Assembly: GCA_030272585.1 (NCBI GenBank) | Contig: BSYQ01000003.1 | Location: 2,232,001 to 2,296,000, forward strand | DNA length: 64,000 nucleotides | Direction of reading: 5' to 3' | Origin: Bryopsis sp. KO-2023 | Lineage: Eukaryota > Chlorophyta > Ulvophyceae > Bryopsidales > Bryopsidaceae | Shown here: positions 39,210-51,927 of the stretch, one piece after another | How positions within the stretch are numbered: position 1 is the first letter of the stretch | Layout of the letters: every line of letters begins with the position of its first letter | Program-made: the position numbers and the translations under genes | The notes under the pieces: model-generated | The model's input: the letters and a program-made list of their open reading frames with translations, nothing else | Databases searched by the model: none | What the model was told of the DNA's origin: nothing

Positions 39210-40919
39210 TCAGTAGTCACCATGCATCATTTGCATCATTTGACCGGCATCGGACGGGACCATCTCTCTCGAACCCCCGCTCCCAAACGCAGCCCCGGCC
39301 ATCTTGTAATTGACGACTCTGGAGAACACTTCAGCCAGGATCGCTTTCCCTGACGCCTCCCCAGTCGCTTTGGTCCCGAGAATATGGGCACACTCTTGAA
39401 CGTAGTACTCCAGGTCCTGGGGTCCTTTGCACTTGTTCGTCAGAACGGCTAATCGCACGTGCTCGTCTGCGAAGTGCTCATCCAAATCGAACAGTTCCAG
39501 TGCAGGTGGCGGCGGCTCTCGAATTGCTGGCGGAAACACAGCCGGCTGAAGCGGGGGCAAAGGCGTCTCGAACTGCGGCGCGATAAGCGTCAGTGGTGCC
39601 TTCTTCACGCCCAATTTGTCGTATAAGTCCATAGCTTCCGGGACCAAGGAGACGTCGAACTGAAAGAGGCGGTCATCGAACAATTTCGTCCAGTCTTTGG
39701 GCAGCTCTTCACGTCCCTGCGATTTTCAGTATGCGTTTCAGCAAAAACTATGGGGAAGGTACAAAATAAAAAATAACGAGCACTGAAGGAAGGAAGGGGG
39801 TGTTCTTCTCAATATAAGTCACCTGCAGACAACATTTCGGGCGCTCCGCCAAGGCTTCCGTGTCCGGCAGATGTTTCACATCTCCAATATTTGGGTCCTC
39901 TGCGTCGTGTGGGTCGAGCTCGAGTTTCGAGTTGGGCCTCAGCCACTTGAAAAGAAAGTCCATCAGCTTCGAGTTTTCCTCCTTATCGATCCACTTGTCG
40001 TCGAACAGCTGAACGGACCCCAGCGCCGCGATTCTTCCGCTCCCCTCTTTGTGCCACACAGCGCCTGTGGAGGAGGTGAAAAGGTACCTGAGCCAGGCAT
40101 GCAGTAGATGGTGTAACATACACCAAATCCGAGAGTCCCCAGACCATTTTCCACATTTCTCAAGTCCAACAGACACGAACAGCTTCAGATATGCATACCA
40201 AGAGGCCTGTGCATTGGATACGCAATCCCTCCGCTCGACAAAATCGGTGTGGACGGTTTCTGAACGCTCAGGGTTGCTCCATATGGATACACGAAATCCA
40301 GCCCCTTTCCATCGAAATCGTCCCCACCAAGTTCCTTCGTGTCGTCCAGTTCGTTTGTGTCGAGTTCAGAAAGCACCCCACCCTTGGACTTAGCATCGCT
40401 TCCCCCCTTTCCAGCCCCGATTACCACCCCTCTGTTCACAATCCCATCAGAAACCAGCACCTCCTTTGGGTGCATGTATTTATGATGCACCATTCTCACC
40501 ACGAAATCGGGATTGACGGCGATGCCAAATTCCTCGAGCATATAGTTCAGATTGGTGCATGATTTCGTTTCCCCCCCTTCGGCCATCAACACCAGAAGCG
40601 CCCCTCCTTGAATGACGTAATCCCGAAGAGTTTCCAGCTCTGCTCGGGTGAATTTCTCGCAGGGACATCCAAAAACGATCAGGGCAGCATCTGCGAGGTT
40701 CTCTGGGTTGATGTCGTCTCGACTGTCGAGTTTCTCAGGGCGAAATATCGACCTCAGCCGTCGGAACAACTGCTTGAACCCTGTCTTGTGGGTGTGCGTT
40801 TCCTTCATGCAGCAACTGAACAGAATGCGATTCGACTCCCCTATCGACCCCTGCAAAATTAATGCCAAGTTCGTGAGTGGGATGCACACACAAGACGACC
40901 GCCCCGACGTCTCACTCAT
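39210..40919 (-). CDS. IFT52: Intraflagellar transport protein 52 (IFT-B core)
   Basis: Core subunit of the IFT-B complex, needed to assemble cilia; it bridges IFT-B1 and IFT-B2. Exons: 40199-40919, 39823-40064, 39210-39716, phases consistent, 489 aa (family usually 430-455). The N-terminal GIFT-like domain shows EKFTRAELETLRDYV, GGALLVLMAEGGE, MLEEFGIAVNPD, HHKYMHPKEVLVS and YPYGATLSV, all at family positions. The middle has DKWIDKEENSKLMD and the C-terminal part FETPLPPLQPAVFPPAIRE, then LELFDLDEHFADE. The first exon contains an in-frame stretch of 39 bases (gtgtgcatcc to ttttgcag) that looks like a tiny intron; removing it would give 476 aa. Head-to-head with PI synthase, 462 bp apart. Confidence 0.95.
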
Positions 40920-41381
40920 AGCGGCAATGGTGAACGTAGGGGGCGAGTTGTCGCTCTGAACTCATCCGCGAACAACAACGCTCAAAACGCATTGTTCCGA
41001 GCCACGTTTCATAATCTGAGGAGAAGGTCTCAGCATCGCGGCCTTCTCAGCGACGACCCTTGCTATGGATGCTCACCATCGTTAACGGACCAATAAAAAC
41101 TCCACTCGATCGACGCCTTTCCTCGAACGAAAGCTCGGCTTTCCGTTGCGCTTGTGCTGGAGGGAACAACCGACCAACGGAGAAACCACGACTGTGTGAA
41201 TGCAACTCACAGACGTCACAATCTGATGAGAAGTCGATTCTCTTTTGGAAAAAAAATGACTGTACGGCGTGAGGATTGTGCATGACACATTTAATCGAGA
41301 CGTTCCCCGAAAGAGTTGGGAGCTCGCGAGTGGAAAAGTTGCGACTTGGAAAAGTGCTTCGATACGCGCGTCGCACCAAAG
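40920..41381. promoter_or_regulatory. Shared upstream region of IFT52 and PI synthase
   Basis: The 462 bp between two divergent start codons must hold both 5' ends. It has higher G+C than the spacers and a small palindrome, cgttaacg, near 41079. I could not name any binding site. Confidence 0.5.
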
Positions 41382-44300
41382 ATGAAGGTTGCGACTGGGG
41401 GATTCTTATCCCGACACGACAATATCTACTTCTACGTTCCGAACCTGATCGGTGCGTTTCGCTGGCGCTAGCTCCGAAAGAAAAAAAAACATACATACGT
41501 GTTACTGGTACAGATTTTCTTTCCGCTGTTTCTATTTCGGGACGAGGTAAAAAGGGAAATCCTCTGTGAGTAGCTATTTATATATAGATATAGATATTTC
41601 GGGAAGAAGAAAAGTGGTGGTGTTTTTTTCCAACCAACCTGTTCTAATCATCAAAACTTCTGCCTTAGTTTTCTTCTTTCTTTTTGTTTGTTTTTCTGGG
41701 GAGGGTTGGTTCTGGCTGTTGTTTTATGCTATTGAAAGATGGTAATTATGGGTTTAGTCGATCAAACAAGATAATAAATAAAATGAACAAATGGTCAGCT
41801 AAAATGTCCTTATGATATATTCCATTAGAAATAGAGTCCACTCATTTTGATAAAAACTTTTGATTTGAAAGTATGTAATGTTTTTTTTTTTAATTTCTTC
41901 AAAAAATAATGTACCTTTTGATGGCTGGTGTATGGAATGAGGAAATCTGGTGTTGGAATCGTGTAGGATATTTTCGAATTGCCAGTGCTTTGTTTGCATT
42001 TGCTGTTGCGATGAAACATCCATTAAGTTGTGTAATATCCTATTCTGTTGGGTAAGTTGAAATTTGACCTCTCGTTTGTTTGTTTGCAAAATGTATTGAT
42101 ATAACCTTTTCGTTACCTCTTTCTGATTACGGTGGGGGTTTCCTGTTTGTATCGAATTGAAATGATGCTTGAAATTTTTGAGGGGACACTTTCAGTTTGG
42201 CGTTCAAGATTGGGTGTTCAAAAAAACTTTGAAAGCGCTTTTTACAGAATATTGTTTTTTTTTATACATTTTATATTTTTGAAATAATTGGAAGGAGCTC
42301 CAAGGAAATAATAACAGGCCCGAGAATATGACCAATTTTTTAATCTTCAGAAGGAAAAAAAAAACAAAAAACAGATATGCACACACACATAAAAACAAAT
42401 GATTGTTTCAGACAAACAACAGTGCTAATCAATGGCAAAGCAAATTAAAAAAGCATCAATTTGTTTTTTTTTAATGATTACCCCCTCAGGTTTGTTGGCG
42501 ATGAATTGGATGGGAGGTTTGCGAGAAAATACAATCAAACATCGCAATTTGGGGTGGTTCTGGACATGGTAACAGACAGGTAACATCCAAACATGCTATT
42601 AATTTGGCTAATTTGGCAATGTGTTTGACAAAAAAATGAGGGAATGAGAATGTGGCTGTAATGTGTTTTTCTTGGAAGATTTGCATTTTCTTTCATTTTC
42701 ACAGATTTTTGGTGTGGATTCAGTCAATCTTAAACAGATTCATTGATTCATTCACTCGTTCGTTCGTTTTTTTAGTTTTAATTAATTAATTTTAATTTTA
42801 GATAAACTAGAATAATGTGTCAATACGTCAATTAAATCTCGAAAGAATCGGTGAGAAAGCCTTCGACACAATTTTTTTTATCTAATTCGTTGACAACAGA
42901 AAACCCAGGTGGTCAAGAGATACTCCCCATTGACTTCTCCCCCCCCCCCAAAAAAAAAGAAAAAAAAAAAAAAAGAAAAAAATATTAATGACAAAATATG
43001 TTTATTGTTAAATAATCATGAAAAAGGTACATACATATATGTTCGAAACGAAAAAAAAACCAACAAAGTGAAAGCGTTTTTTGCTTTTTTTTTGCTCTGT
43101 TTTGTTAGGTTGTCGACGGCAGGATTGCTGGTGATTCTCTGCATGATGTATCAGGAATGCTATGTAATTTTTTTAGGTTTGCTGATGCTAGATATCTTCA
43201 GTCATTGGTCTCAAATGTACTACACTCTGACGACAGGAAACACATCCCACAAGGTACTTTGTCAATTCTTTTTTTTTTTACTTTTTTATTTATTTCATTT
43301 TACTTTTTTAATTCTTCTTTAGTTAATTAATTAATGGTTTTTTGTGTGCTAATGTCTTTTCTTCTTCTCAAAACCAGAAAAAAAAGTTATCGGTCGTGGT
43401 TAATTTCATTTTTTTCTTAAATATTTTTCCCCTCGTTTTTTTTTCCGATGTTTCCTGCATGTGTCCTTCAATGATTTTTTGTTCAGGGAATGTTTTTTAA
43501 CTTTCTTTTCAGGATGTTAGAAGCAAGAGTTTTCTGGTCCGGACGTATTACCAATATCGATGGTTTATGGGCTTTTGCTGCGTCAGTTGCGAGGTGTTAT
43601 ATTTAGCGGTGAGTGCCCTTCAAATAATCTGTAACCTGAAGAGGTTTCTCTTTTTCTTTTTCTTTTTCTTCTTCTTCTTCTTCTTTTTTTTTTGTTTTTC
43701 AAAGTGTTGAAAGGAGAGGAGGTAGATGTCTTTCCTGGATGCCCCCGCCCCCAAATGAAAAAAAGCAAGCAAAATAAACAATCGACGGCCCCCCCTTCCT
43801 CCCTTTGGGAGGATACTAAGACATGATCAATTAAGAAAAAACAGAAGAGAAAATTAAAAAAACACAAGCCGTCACCGATTAGATTTTACGATCCTTTTCA
43901 CAATTTGAAAATTGTGTTGCTTCAAGAGAAAAATATGTAAAAGGAAAAAAAAAAATCCTTTTTCGTATCTTCCCTTGATTAAAGGGAGTCTTCTAACACA
44001 TGTCTCTGTGTTTTTTTGTTTCTTTTTCCCAGCTGTATCTGCTCCATTGGCCTCAACCTCGATGGCTGACAATCAAAGTCAACTTTTTGCAATATCTGAA
44101 TGTCAATCTTCCAGGTCCGCTCAAGATATACTGGAAAAAAAAATTGAAAAAAAAGAAAGGAAAATAAAATAAAATAAAAAGGGGACAAATCGAAAATCAC
44201 CTGCGATCATAATTTATTTTTTGGGGGTTATGATTCGTTTTCAATAATATGTTCATCACATGATGGCTGAGCGCTTGGCTTTGTGAATGGGGGGTACAGC

Positions 44301-45414
44301 ACCCCTTCCCAAGCACATTTTGCTCCTCTGCAATAGATTTGGTTGAAGATATGGTAGTGATTTCCCAGAAGCCGTGCTTCACTTTTTGATTCTTGCTTAA
44401 ATTTATTAATTATCATTGTAGTATTTTTATTTTTATTATTTTTTTTTGGGGGGGGGGAGGAGGGGGTTAAATGAATGAATGAATGCTTGCAGTGAACTGT
44501 GACGGACTTTGTTCTTATTCTTGTAATTTTGTTTTCATTTTTTTTGCTTTGTCTTTTCAAATTTGTTACCAGAATAAAATTAAGATTTTTTTTTTTATTT
44601 ATTGCTTTCTTAAAATGTAGGTGTGGATGGTGGTGAAAATATTTCGCTAATTTGGGCTGTTGTGGCACTCTCTCTACCTGGTGTTGGTGCAAAGCAGGTA
44701 AAATCCCTTGAAAATCTGTTTGGGTAGCATCCATATTTTTTTCGGTCCTTTTTTAAACTAGAGAAACTTTTCATTTTGTTTATTTTGTTTATTTTGATAG
44801 GGGGGTAAAGAATGTTTTCCCCTGCCTACATATTATTATCTGCGTTCCTCGTTTATATTGTCCTTTCGTTTGAATGAATGTCAGGGTTTTTCTACTTGAT
44901 GCCTTTCACTTCTTTTTTGATTTTTAAACAATAATTCTTATTTTTCTTATGTTATGTATTTTTCTGACTATTCTGTTCTTATTAAACATGCATTTCGATT
45001 ATAAAACATAAAATATACCAAAAAAACTATTGAAAAAAAAACAAAATAGGATAAATATAAAAATACACAGTAGATACCTTTTACAGCCAAAATCGCCAGG
45101 AATTTTCACGGGGGAGAAAATGTATATATTTTTCATTATGAAAAATTTTCTTCAATGACAAAAGAAACATATAGCTAAATATATATATATATATATATAT
45201 GTATGTGTACGGGCTGCACTCGACCTTTTGGCCTTGAGTAACAAATTTCAATTTCAGAAAAATATAGGTAATGAACATTTTGTTTAATTTTATTTCTAGA
45301 GCGGTTTTTCTTTGTTTTTGTCAAATCTAGATCATCAACGTCTGCCAACTGTGGAATGCTCTTTCTGGCCTCGTCCATCAAGAATTGAAGGAAAGAGAAA
45401 AACACGCGGATTGA
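41382..45414 (+). CDS. PIS: Phosphatidylinositol synthase (CDP-diacylglycerol--inositol 3-phosphatidyltransferase)
   Basis: Makes phosphatidylinositol and CMP from CDP-diacylglycerol and myo-inositol, in the ER membrane. Eight exons with consistent phases: 41382-41451, 41967-42051, 42490-42579, 43109-43253, 43513-43608, 44033-44114, 44621-44697, 45331-45414; 242 aa (plant PIS about 227). The CDP-alcohol phosphatidyltransferase motif is complete: D56, D59-G60, A63-R64, G73, D77, D81 (DELDGRFARKYNQ then FGVVLDMVTD). The next exon, LSTAGLLVILCMMYQ to LLMLDIFSHWSQMY and SHK, matches plant PIS. The C-terminal helix ends QLWNALSGLVHQELK. Introns are 400-1,000 bp, much longer than in HYDIN. The start is the first ATG in frame with the YFYVPNLIG block. 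Confidence 0.94.
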
Positions 45415-47423
45415 TACAAAAAAATCATCTAAAAATAGATTCTTTTTCTTTTCCTTTTTCCCCCTCGACCGTTGTACTTTCCTTTCTTTCATTTGGAGAA
45501 CAAAAAAACTTGAAAAAAAAAACTTCGGAAAAAAAACAACAGAAGACAATTATTCAAATATTTGATTGATTGGGATTATGAATATCAATATATATATATA
45601 TAAAAAGACACATTTCCTTTTTTTTAATTATTAGTTTTTATGACAGCAGCAGCACTATTGCAGGTTGGTCTGGGAAGGCGGGTTGGGTCTTTTAGTTTTG
45701 CAAATAGACCATGATCTTTTTTTTTTTCCTTTTTTTTCGAACGCTCATGGTCTATTCACAGAGAAAGTCGCATTGGGAAAAAGGTAGTGGATTTGGGTTG
45801 TGTTTTGTTTTAAGGAGAATTTGGGAATGGGGTCTCGTTCGATGTTTAGTAGTGACTGGAATTAGCAAAAAAAGCAAGATTGGCTGTTGTGCTTTTTTTT
45901 TTCCTGACAATTCTCTATTGGGGAAGAGGCCTAATTCTTTTTGAAACAGCAGAAAGTGCGATTTTTCTTTCTTTAGAGTGTATCTACTCCATCTACCATT
46001 TGATTTTTACACGAAAATGGTGTTATTCTGGTATTATTAAGTGAAATCTGGTGAATCGGCTGCAAGGCATCTTGGTTTGGAAAATGTATGCTTCCCTAAC
46101 TCCCTGCAGTTCTGCGATACAAATTCTCGGAAGAAGAAGAAGAAGAAGAGATATGATTCCGCTATTTTGCAAAGCTATAACACTAACTTTACAACTCATC
46201 CACTCCCACCAAGATATATAAATGTATATCTATATATGAATGTTGAATCTACATTAGGCAAACTTGCCCAACGAAGGCCATCCACAACGAGGTGATTTAG
46301 CCCTGCCCTTGGTAAAATCCAGCTCAATAAAGTCAGCTCTAGAAAAGAACGAATATATATATGTATATACACACACACATATATATATATCATGCCCCCC
46401 CCCCAAAAAAACCAAACCAAAACAAACAAACAAATAACAGAGAGAGTATGTCACAACTCTCAACCAAAAATATATACACATGTACATATATATATTCCCT
46501 TTTCAATGTTACAATTTAGATTCAATCTAGTAATGCCAGAAGCACCCCCCAACATTCGCTGCACGAAGACTTGCCACTTTCATTTGAAATGAAAAAAAAA
46601 ACAAAAAAAAACCACGACGTTCAAAATCAGTCCATTTTCTAACACCAGAACATATATATAGATCTCTATTGAAGGTCGAATATCTCCAACAGCATCACCA
46701 CAAAGAAAAAAGACTCTCTTTTTCCCATTGCGTATACAAACCCCCCCACTTTCTGTTTTTCTTTTCTTTTTCCTTTTACCCTTTTTCCTTTAATAACGAG
46801 TGCGACTAATGGTATCCGATTTTTTTTTTCTCCTCCTTTTCGCCATATCAATGATCAACTCAATTACAAAGGCCTTGCCCCCCGGATCTAATCCCGTCTT
46901 TCAAAAGCCAAAAAAAAAAAGAAGCAAAAACAGAAGAAAACAAAAACTAACAATGGTGCTCAGATTATGCATCCACCAAAAAAAAAAGAATATCTTGTTC
47001 CTTGTTTTCCTTTTTTTTTCCCCTTTCGTCCCTCTCTCTCTCTTTTTATCGCTTTTTTATCTCTCTTTTTCTCTTCCTCTCTTTTTTTCTCCTTTCTTTT
47101 ATTCAGGACCAACAAACTAAAATTAGAACACAAAAAAAAGCAAAAAGCCAAAGAAAAAAAAAAGAAAAAGAAAATAACAAGACAAAATTAAAGCTGACGA
47201 GAAAAGTTTCTTTTCTTTCCTTCGGGGGCATCTTTCAAATCTTTTAAAATATATATATTTATATATATTTCCCTCGGAAACCCAAAAAGCACACACACAC
47301 ACACACTCCCACCAATCATTAATACTCATTCTTTTTTGTACAACATTCCCATTCCCCCTCCCTTTGCTTTTTTTGCTTTTTTTTTCCATTTTTTTTTTTT
47401 CCAAAGCCATTCGCTCATTTTTT
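45415..47423. other. Convergent spacer between PI synthase and ORP
   Basis: Both neighbours end here. It is low complexity: (TA)n near 45180-45200 and 46350-46390, poly-pyrimidine near 47020-47100, and (AC)n near 47290. The only distinct element is the dispersed repeat copy at 46251-46346. Confidence 0.6.
46251..46346 (+). repeat. Dispersed repeat, copy 2 (partner 37780-37876)
   Basis: Begins acattaggcaaacttgccca and runs to agctctaga. It is collinear with the copy at 37780-37876 with scattered substitutions and small indels, roughly 80-85% identical by eye. No open frame. I could not find clear tRNA-like promoter boxes in it. Confidence 0.8.
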
Positions 47424-50400
47424 TCAAGGACTCCAAACAGACTCGGAAAAAATATCAGGGCTGAGCTCCAACTCGTTCGCATCCTTCTTCCAATACTCGC
47501 TCCGGAAATCCCACGCCGACCGACCTTTCCACCCCATCGTCTTCACCAGCTCCTTGTCTGACTCATCCCTCAACCCAAACCACACAGGGCTGTACTTCAA
47601 CCCGGCCTCCTTTCTAACCCTGCGAGTGTGCCTTTGCTTTTCTTCCAATCTCAATTTCTCGCTGGTCGCCACTTCGAACTCCCCGTTCTCCAGAGCCCTC
47701 ACATCGGGTCGAAATCGCGCGTCCGTTCTAGCAAGCTGACTCATCCCCACCCTCCTGACATCATTCAATCCAATCGCGAATTTAGTCATGTTGTATTGCT
47801 CTTCGCTGTCCTCCGGCGGCTCGTTGCAACGAAACACTTCCCTGGCCTCCTCCCCGTCTGACGACCCGCTCCTCACATCGACCGCACTTATCACGCTTCT
47901 GAAATTCCCGGACACGGTGTGAGAAACCTCCCCGGCCGAATCCTTCACGGAGCCCTCCACTTTTCCCCGTCTATCCATGTACCCTCCGCACTTGGGGAGG
48001 TTTATTGTGGCACATGCTCCGCTGGTCCTGTTAGTCACCACCACCTCCCCATAGAAATCCAGCCAGAGCCGCCCGATTATGATGTTATGTATCGAGATGT
48101 TCGACTTATTCCAAACATACCATTCTTTCCTGGCCGACAGAAACAGCTCGCAGCGTCCCGTCGGGTAAACGTACAAACTTTTCCCCCAGAATTTGCTCCT
48201 CAATTCCAGCTCCCCATGCACCTCAAACGAGGGCTCCCCCCCATTAGCACTCACCCCCCTTGCATTGAAGCAAGACACCGGCGGGTGATGACTGACTTGC
48301 TCCGCCAGCAACCGAATCCCATCGTCTTGCCACTCGAAAGTTTCCCCCAACAGCGGGTTGAATGGCTTGTTATCACGGGGTAGCCCCGAAGCATAGGAGG
48401 ATAGGGCGAAAGCCACGACGTATACCAGCCTTTGCTGGGGATCGTCGCATTCGGCAGCTTTTTCCAACAAGGAGTAATATTCGAATTCTTCGGCCACTCT
48501 CTGCAGGGCAGACAGCGGCTCGTTGATGGTGGCTGGGAGGGTGATTCGGGTGAGGTCTCGCCCGATTGCGTTTTTGAGGATGCTCCAGATGCTGAACCCT
48601 CTTCTCAATGGCCGGGGACAAGGCAATCGACTTCTCACACTCCCCGTCGGCGAGGAAACCTCCGAGTCCTAAAAAAACCCACACAGAAAAATCGAAACAA
48701 TACTCAGCATCGAAACGCAAATTCCCCTGTCGGTCGCCCCCCCACTCCCTCAATCATTCTTTTTCACTTAATGGGTAGAGAAAATTCTGCCCAAAAAAAA
48801 CATAACACTTTGGTGTGGGAAAGCAAACCCACAAGGGTCCTCCTCTCCCAACTCAGGGTCAAGGTCAATGCATTTGACTTTTCGGTCGACTCGACAGGGC
48901 TGCCAATGTGCAAAAGCATGATGGATGAATCTGGTTTCGCTCAAATTTTCTACCGACCTCTCGTCCACCCGAGCCATTATCCTCATCTTCCGGATCGTCT
49001 TCCTCCATGCCGTCAGCCGGGGGCTCCTGCCCTTCACCCTCCTCTTCGAATTCAGCATTGGGTTTTCCCCGGGTGGCATACTCCACTCTCCTCACCACCT
49101 CCAGCGCTCTTATTAACTCATCATCCACCACAGCTCGGGTGGGGCTGTCCAACGGAGTGGCCCCTGATTTCCCGGAGCCGCTCGGCTGCGCCCCCAGCAA
49201 ATCCTCCCCGTCCTGATCCGATGTTTCTGAATTATCGTCATTGAATTCTGAGTCAGCCGTGGAGTAAGTCCCCGAGGTGGCCAGCGAGGTGCCTTGCACC
49301 GGGACGCCCCCCCTGGCCAAGCTGAGTTCATTTTCTTGGATCAACGTGTGGGGGATTTCCTTCAAGCTGCCCCCGTGTCGATTCGGCCCGGCTTGCCTGT
49401 CTCTGTCCCTGAGCAATTTCCTGAGTGCAGAGTTTTCGGCTTGGAGTTCCAGCACTTTCACCACCTCGTCTTTCAAGGCTTGGTCCACAGAATTGAGGAA
49501 ATTATTGTAAGAGGTCCACACGCTGGAGGTCAGCCCTGGATTTGTCGAGGTCAAGGTTTGCGAATGCTCCACTCCAGATGAAGGGTAAGACCCGCTGGCT
49601 CTGGGGCCGAAGGATTGCTGTGGACAGGCAAAAATCTCTCCAGCCTCTTCTGATTGACTTGGGTGTGGCTGGGAGCCGCTCAGCCGCGAATTGAGCGAGT
49701 TTTCTGGGTCGGGATTCTCCACCCCCAGCAACGTCGATATTTTCGACACAGTTTCGTTGAGTCCCCGCAAGTGCTGTTCGAGGACGTCCCTGGAGGGGCG
49801 CAGCAAGGTTGCTTTCGCATACATCCGCACCCACAGGTCCCGCTGGAAGCTCTGCATCTCGGGGTCGACCTCCAGAGAATAGGAGTGACGCTCCTCCAGC
49901 CCTTTGACTTGTTTGGCGAACCCCCGCGTTCTCTCCACCAGCTCGTCGTATTTGGAAATCGACCGGCGCAGGTAGCTGACCCACATCTCTCTGTCGCCTC
50001 GCGCCAAGGTCCGCAGATACACCACCCTGTTCGCCGTGACCAGACAAAATTGTCTGACGTTTCCCCGTCCCACCACCACCGACGCTGATTTCAGATTTAT
50101 GGTCCATTCCCCGCCCTTCATGTCCGGGCGCTTGGCGTACACGAAAACCCCCGGGGTCGTCAGAATGAAAAACCTGCGGTGCCATCTTTTGAAATGGCCC
50201 AGCCAGACCCAGAGGTACCCTCTGGGAGGCGAACCCATGGACGCGTAAACAGTCGACCGTCCGACGTAACGACGGGGGTCGTATTTTCGGCGTCGAGGCA
50301 ACACTCGAGCGGACGAGAACGCGCTTTCCGGGGAGGACTGCCGGTCGTCTTCGTTTTCCCTCGGCGAATCGGGTGCGTCCGTCAACCGCCCCCCACGCTT

Positions 50401-50556
50401 CATGATTTCGGTGTCGCTGAGATGCCCGGCGTCCGTGGAGCCCTCCTCCCCTTCAAGTCCGTAAAAAGCGTTTTTACGATTGCGTCGCCAGGGCTTATAA
50501 AATTTCCACAGCACGGAGGAGCTGTGCATTGACTCGGAGCCCTCTGGCCCGGCCAT
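47424..50556 (-). CDS. ORP: Oxysterol-binding protein-related protein with PH domain (plant ORP1/2-like)
   Basis: Lipid-transfer protein that carries a sterol or PI4P between membranes at contact sites. Two exons, 48958-50556 and 47424-48668, join in phase to 947 aa. A PH domain spans about residues 112-202 (GYLWVWLGHFKRWHRRFF to MWVSYLRR). The middle is a long low-complexity linker with an acidic stretch. The ORD begins around residue 555 (FSIWSILKNAIGRDLTRITL) and has the OSBP signature EQVSHHPP at 656-663, then KFWGKSLYVYPTGR and FYGEVVVTNRTSGACATI. I saw no FFAT motif and no transmembrane segment. Length and order fit the large plant ORP1 subgroup. Head-to-head with the CCCH gene. Confidence 0.94.
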
Positions 50557-51363
50557 GTTTTCGTAACAACGTATCCACTAAAGACAGGAGCCTGGTGACG
50601 CTTTTTCGAATCGTTTTTCGCCCCTCCCTTCCCCCGAAACGAAAAAAACTTCAGATGTTCGACACCAAAAAGTCGCAACCGCCAACCACCGCCTGTCACG
50701 ATTCCTCGGTTCCAAGAAGCGTCACACTAGCTTTCGCCAGTCTGGATTTCGTTTTTTTCGAAATGACCATGACAACCACCCGCCCACACCTTATGTACTG
50801 CGAGGTGTGCTCCGACAAGGGTTCGCATTTTTTTTCTCGTCAGGAAATCTAGCGAATCTGCCCCCAAAGCGTTGGTACCCTGGCGCCACTTTGGACGTCA
50901 TTGCTCCGTCGCGGGTGATTTTCCGCTGGCAAATCCGAGCCGACGCGTGCATTACTACCCCACCTTTATCGGAGGCCAAGATCCGCCGACAGCTCTTCCG
51001 CAAACCGCGATTTTCTCGTCGCTTTTCTCTCGACGTTGGGCGTGCCTTCGACGGCGCCCACGTGATACGCAATCGCAAACCTTAAACAAAACAGCTTCTT
51101 TTTTCACCTGCTTTTTTATATAATCGCGCGCTGGAACTGCGAGATTCTGTGGGGGGGGGTTTTGGCGAGGCCAGAAAGAACAGGAGGGTAGGTTAGTCAG
51201 CGAATCCCCTTGGAATCCTCTGAGTGGACCCTCCAGGAATTGGACTGAAGTGCCATGACAGCCAAGGAACGGGGGTGTCGTACGGTTTTCGGCGCTGTCC
51301 CAATGTAGCCACCCATCGCGCCAAAAAAACCCTCTTGCGTCAGAGCCAAAACGGATAGGCACA
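50557..51363. promoter_or_regulatory. Shared upstream region of ORP and the CCCH gene
   Basis: 807 bp between divergent start codons. G+C is higher than in the 3' spacers, and no gene is visible. Both promoters should be here; no binding site could be named. Confidence 0.45.
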
Positions 51364-51927
51364 ATGGACGCCCAGGGTCGTCGCCAGGCTTGCATATATT
51401 TCCGGGCGGGAAAATGTACTAAGGGAGACGCTTGTATTTTTGCCCACGACACCAACTCGGAGTCTCCCTGTTGCAAATTTTTCGCGAAAGGGATATGTCG
51501 ATACGGCGACGAATGTCTGTATTCTCACGATATGGAATCCTCGCAGCCAGGGGGTCCGTCCCGACCTGACAACGCCCCTCAATCTCCCGAACAGCCCAAT
51601 AGCCCCCAAGACGCTTATGACATGTCGAAGGTGGCGTCTTCCCTCGAGAAGGTATGATCACACGTCTATAGAGATCGCTTTCTCTCGCGCTTTGTTCTGG
51701 AGGTTCTGTTTCACTTGTTGAGATTCACTGCTCTTGTGGCTGGTCGTTGGGGCGGGAATGGGAGAGGGGGGGGGTCGACCGTACTGGCGACAACTTTTGG
51801 GATGTCGGCCTGTACGGCTGTGGGAGACTTGTGGTCTGAGTGAAGGGGGATTGTACGTTGCCTTCTCGGAGCTTGATTTTTCTTCGCTGTTTTGCACCAG
51901 GCCGCTCCTGTCGCTGCGGCCGAGTAG
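51364..51927 (+). CDS. Small CCCH zinc-finger protein (two fingers, 104 aa)
   Basis: Two exons, 51364-51651 and 51901-51927, phase 0; the second encodes only AAPVAAAE and the stop. Two C-x7-C-x5-C-x3-H fingers: C10, C18, C24, H28 and C37, C45, C51, H55. These are RNA-binding fingers in most families; this one is probably an RNA-binding or ubiquitin-ligase-adaptor type without other domains. After the fingers comes a Pro/Ser/Gln-rich tail. The protein is short compared with makorins or tandem-finger decay factors and has no RING. It could be a fragment of a longer gene, but the stop in exon 2 follows a good acceptor (tttgcaccag). Confidence 0.82.
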
